In this document: positions 60,291-64,000 of the stretch, piece after piece
Layout of the letters: every line of letters begins with the position of its first letter
How positions within the stretch are numbered: position 1 is the first letter of the stretch
Source of the DNA: Cavia porcellus
Lineage: Eukaryota; Chordata; Mammalia; Rodentia; Caviidae
Direction: 5' to 3'
Length of the DNA: 64,000 nt
NCBI RefSeq assembly: GCF_034190915.1
Contig: NW_026947501.1
Location: 7,006,001 to 7,070,000, forward strand
Notes under the pieces: model-generated
Database searches by the model: none
What the model was told of the DNA's origin: nothing
What the model saw: the letters and a program-made list of their open reading frames with translations, nothing else
Made by a program: the position numbers and the translations under genes

Positions 60291-63200
60291 GAGCATGGGG
60301 AGGTCAGGACACATGCAGTGGCAATGTAGTATAGGTGTCTGAAAAACATCACGGGGTGGTGCGCATTGTAAGGGTTTCTAACAGGCCATTCACTAGTAGG
60401 AGAGAGAAATACATCATGGGGTGGTGTGAATTGGAAGGCCTGAATCAGGATAGGCAGTGAGTGGCAACATAGGATGGAGAAAAGCACCACCGCATGGTGA
60501 GCATGGGGAAGTCAGGAGACATGCAGTGGCAAAGTAGCATAGGTTTTGGAAAAACATCGCGGGATGATGCTCATTTTAAGTGTTTGCAACAGGCCATTAA
60601 CTAGTACGAGTGAGAAAAACATCACAGTGTGTTGTTAACAGGAAGGCCTGAATCAGTATAGGCAGTGAGTGGCAATGTAGGATGGAAAAAGCACCAAGGG
60701 GTGGTCAGCATGTGGAGGTCAGGAATCATGCAGTGGTAATGTAGGATAGGTTTCTGAAAAACATTTCGGGGTGGGGCGCATTGTAAGGGTTTCTAACAAG
60801 CCATTCACTAGTAGGAGTGAGCACAACATCACGGGGTGCTGTGAATCAGAGGGCCTGAATCAAAATAGGCAGTGAGTGGCAATGTAAAGTGGAGAAAAGC
60901 ACCACGGTGTGTTCAGCATGGGGAGGTCAGGAAACATGCAGTGGCAATGTAGGATAGTTTTCTGAAAAGCATCACTGTGTGGTGGGCATTGTAAGGGTTT
61001 CTACCAGGGCATTCACTAGTAAGAGTGAGAAATACATCATAGTGTGGTCTGAATTGGAGGGCCTGCATCAGGAAAGACAGTGAGTGGCAATGTAGTATGG
61101 AGAAAAGCAACACGGGGTGGTCAGGATGGGGAGTTGAGGAAACATGCAGTGGCAATGTAGGATAGTTTTCTGAAAAACATCGCGTGGTGGTGCGCATTGT
61201 AAGGGTTTCTAACAGGCCATTTACTAGTAGGAGTGAAAAAAACATCACGGGGTGGTGTGAATCGGATGGCCTGAATTATGATAGGCATTGAGTGGCAATG
61301 TAGGATGGAAAAAAGCACCATGGGGTGGTCAGGATCGGGAGGTCAGGATACATGCAGTGGCAAGTTAGGATAGGTTTCTGAAAAACATCGCAGGGTGGTG
61401 CGCATTGTAAGGGTTTCTAACAGGCCATTCACTAGTAGAAGTGTGAAAAACATCACGGGGTGGTGTGAATCTGAGGGCCTGAATCAGGATAGGCCGTGAG
61501 TGGCAATGTAGGATGGAGAAAAGCGCCAGTGGTGGTCAGAATGTGGAGGTCAAGAAACATGCACTGGCAAATAGGATAGTTTTCTGAAAAATATCGCGGG
61601 GTGTTGCGCATTGTAATGGTTTCTAAAAGGCCATTCACTAGTAGGAGTGAGAAAACATCACGGGGTGTGTGAATCGGAGGGCCTGAATCTGAATAGGCAG
61701 TGAGTTCGCAATGTAGGATGGAGAAAAGCACCACCGGTGGTCAGCATGGGGAGGTCAGGAATCATACAGTGGCAATGTAGGATAGGTTTCTGAAAAACAT
61801 TGTGGGATGGTGCGCATTGTAAGAGTTTCTAACAGGCCATTCACTAGTAGGAGTAAGAAAAACATCACGGTGTGGTGTGAATCGGAGGGCCTGAATCAGT
61901 ATAGGCAGTGAGTGGCAATGTAGGATGGAGAAAAGCTCCAGGGGTGGTCAGCATGGGGAGGTGAGGAAACATGCTGTGACAATGTAGGGTAGGTTTCTGA
62001 AAAGCATCGCGGGGTGATGCGCATTGTTAGGGTTTCGAACATGCCATTCACTAGTAGGAGTGAGAAATACATCATGGTGAGGTGTGAATCGGAGGGCCTG
62101 AATCAGGATAGACAGTGAGTGGCAATGTAGGATGGAAAAAGCACCATGCGGTCGTCAGCATGGAGATGTCAGGAAACATGCAGTTGGAATGTAGGATATA
62201 TTTCGGAAAAGCATCGCAGGGTGGTGCGCATTGTAAGGTTTTCTAACAGGCCATTCAGTAGTAGGAGTGAGAAAAACATCACGAGGTTGTTAATCGGAGG
62301 GCCTGAATTAGGATAGGCAGTGATTGACAATGTAGGATGGAGAAAAGCACCATGGGGTGGTCAGCATGAGGAGGTCAGGAAACATGCAGTTGTAATGAAG
62401 GATAGGTTCCTGAAAAACATCGGGGGGTGGTGCGCATTGTAAGGGTTTCTAACAGACAATTCACTAGTAGAAGTGAGAAAAATATCATGGGGTGGTGTGA
62501 ATCGGAGGGCCTGAATCAGGATAGGCAGTGATTGGCAATGTAGGATGGAGAAAAACACCACAGGGTGGTCAGCATGGGGATGTCACGAAACATTCAGTCG
62601 CAATGTAGCATAGTTTTCTGAAAAACATCACAGGGTGGTGCGCATTGTAAGGGTTTCTGACAGGCCATTCACTAGTAGGAGTGAGAAAAACATCAAGGGG
62701 TGGTGTGAATCAGATGTTCTGAATTAGGATAGGCAGTGAGTGGCAATGTAGGATGGGGAAAAGCACCACGGGGTGGTCCGCATGGGGAAGTCAGGAAACA
62801 TGAATTGCCAATGTATGATAGGTTTCTGAAAAACATTGCGGGGTGTTGTGCATTGTAAAGCTTTCTAACAGGCCATTCACTAGTAGGAGTGAGAAAAACA
62901 TCACGGGGTGGTGTGAATTGGAGGGCCTGAATTAGGATAGGCAGTGAGTGGCAATGTAAAGTGGAGAAAAGCACCACGGTGTGGTCAGCATGGGGAGGTT
63001 AGGAAACATGCAGTGGCAATGTAGGATAGGTTACTGAAAAACATCGCTGGGTGGTGCGAATTGTAAGGGTTTCTAACAGGCCATTCACTAGTAGGAGTGA
63101 GAAAAATATCACGGGGTGATGTGAATTTGATGTTCTGAATTAGGATAGGCAATGAATGGCAATGTAGTAAGGAGAAAAGCAACACAGGGTGGTCAGCATA

Positions 63201-64000
63201 GGGAGGTCAGGAAACACGCATTGGCAATGTAGGTTGGTTTCTGAAAATCATCGCCGGGTGGTGCGCATTGTAAGGCTTTCTAACAGGCCATTCCCTAGTA
63301 GGAGTGAGAAATGTATCACAGGATGGTGTGAATTGAAAAGCCTGAATCAGGATAGGCATTGAGTGGCAATGTAGTATGGAGAAAAGCACCACAGTGTGGT
63401 CAGGATGGGGAGGTCTGGAAACATGCAGTGGCAATGTAGGATAGGTTTCTGTGAAAAATCGCTGTGTGGTGCGCATTGTAAAGGTTTCTAATAGGCCATT
63501 CACTCGTAGGAGTAGAAAAACATCACGGTGTGGTGTGATTCGGAGGGCCTGAATTAGGATATTCAGTGAGTGGCAATGTAGGAAGGAGAAAAGCACCACG
63601 GGGTGGTGAGCATGGACAGATCAGAAAACATGCAGTGGCAATGTAGGATAGTTTTTTGAAAAACATGGCGGGGTGGTGCGAATTGTAAGCGTTTCTAACA
63701 GGCCATTCAAGTAGGAGTGAGAAAAACATCACGGGGTGGTGTGAATCGGAGGGCCTGAATTATGATATGCATTGAGTGGCAATGTAGGATGGAGAAAAGC
63801 ACCATGGGGTGGTCAGGATCGGGAGGTCAGGATACATGCAGTGGCAATGTAGGAAAGGTTTCTGAAAAACATTGCAGGGTGGTGCGCATTTTAAGGGTTT
63901 CTAACAGGCCATTCACTAGTAGAAGTGAGAAAAACATCACGGGGTGGTGTGAATCGGACGGCCTGAATCAGGATAGGCGGTGAGTGCAATGTAGGAGGTA
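60291..64000 (+). repeat. Array domain 7: satellite to the end of the window
   Basis: No gene is present. The first monomer matches 46.6 and 52.6 kb; 60,770-61,240 match 35,887-36,360 (offset about 24,883), with CTACCAGGGCATTCACTAG; 61,335-63,390 match 50,760-52,630 with one extra monomer; and 63,390-63,720 match 45,350-45,680. The final bases (GGCGGTGAGTGCAATGTAGG) match 38,470 and 42,821, so the array runs on past the window. Confidence 0.82.

Larger units (their letters stand above)
1..64000 (+). repeat. Tandem satellite array, monomer about 208 bp
   Basis: The entire window is a head-to-tail array of one diverged satellite monomer. Landmarks recur in the same order about every 208 bases: GGAGGTCAGGAAACATGCAG, GTGGCAATGTAGGATAGG, a run of A followed by CATCGCGGGGTGGTG, TTTCTAACAGGCCATTCAC, TAGTAGGAGTGAG, CATCACGGGGTGGTGTG, GGAGGGCCTGAATTAGGAT and AGCACCACGGGGTGGTCAG. 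All copies I read are in the same orientation and I saw no inversion or foreign insertion. At 208 bp per copy the window holds roughly 307 monomers. Arrays of this kind are known from centromeric and pericentromeric heterochromatin of eukaryotes; that this one is centromeric is an inference. I do not recognise the family, so the species stays open. The array runs off both ends of the window. Confidence 0.97.

Noticed and set aside
63207..63599. The recurrent 66-residue minus-strand frames, one per monomer, with a conserved-looking protein (LFSILHCHSLPILIQ...)
   Set aside because: The likeness between copies is explained by repeat identity. Stops occur in every minus frame of the consensus, substitutions fall without regard to codon position as far as I can see, and the frames begin only where CACCAC has become CACCAT. 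A test would be dN/dS across copies; a value near 1 is expected.
1..64000. Telomeric, rDNA, 5S or tRNA-derived origin of the repeat
   Set aside because: I saw no telomere-type hexamer runs and no recognisable rRNA segments, and no A-box/B-box pair or cloverleaf in the monomer. The resemblance in size to some 5S spacer units is only numerical.
1..64000. Naming a known satellite family or host species
   Set aside because: I do not recognise the consensus, and size plus composition are not diagnostic. A library search with the 208-base consensus would decide.

Overview
The whole 64,000-base window is one uninterrupted tandem satellite DNA array. From the first base to the last it consists of a monomer of about 208 bp, always in the same orientation, roughly 307 copies. 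I found no protein-coding gene, RNA gene, transposon, CRISPR array or unique-sequence island. The only open reading frames are short, nearly all on the minus strand, repeat every monomer in shifting frames, and follow from the base composition of the repeat. The window starts and ends inside monomers, so the array continues on both sides.

The organism must be a eukaryote. Tens of kilobases of head-to-tail repeats of about 200 bp, with diverged monomers, higher-order periodicities and CpG-decay-like variation, are typical of centromeric, pericentromeric or other heterochromatic satellite. I do not recognise the family and cannot name the species from sequence alone. The consensus is about 51% GC, strongly G-rich and C-poor on the given strand (60 A, 30 C, 76 G, 42 T in my 208-base consensus).

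Taking GGAGGTCAGG as position 1, each 208-bp monomer is itself an old trimer of related subunits of about 70 bp. The core CGGGGTGGT preceded by an A-rich stretch occurs three times, at spacings of 65, 73 and 70 bases, and GTGGCAATGTAGGAT occurs in two of the three subunits. Five loci carry an extra 65-bp subunit, which shows that exchange between subunits has occurred.

Above the monomer level the array is a mosaic of segmental tandem duplications. Positions 1-22,174 are a patchwork of blocks of 0.6-2.5 kb re-used at offsets of 829, 2,549/2,759, 5,658, about 6,072, 7,177, 8,004, 8,832 and 2,686. Positions 22,175-35,344 are the most heterogeneous part. Positions 35,345-44,046 are two nearly identical 4,351-bp units (21-mers). 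Positions 44,047-54,273 contain mixed duplications at offsets of about 6,013 and 3,933. Positions 54,274-60,290 are three copies of a 10-monomer unit of about 2,075 bp, one of them lacking a monomer. Positions 60,291-64,000 re-use sequence from 35.9-36.4 kb and 50.8-52.6 kb. The most noteworthy local features are a perfect 10-bp-arm hairpin found at three sites, exactly where the consensus has a weaker dyad, the trimeric monomer structure with 65-bp expansions, and the recent 21-mer and 10-mer amplifications. All identities are by-eye comparisons; no alignment program was run.
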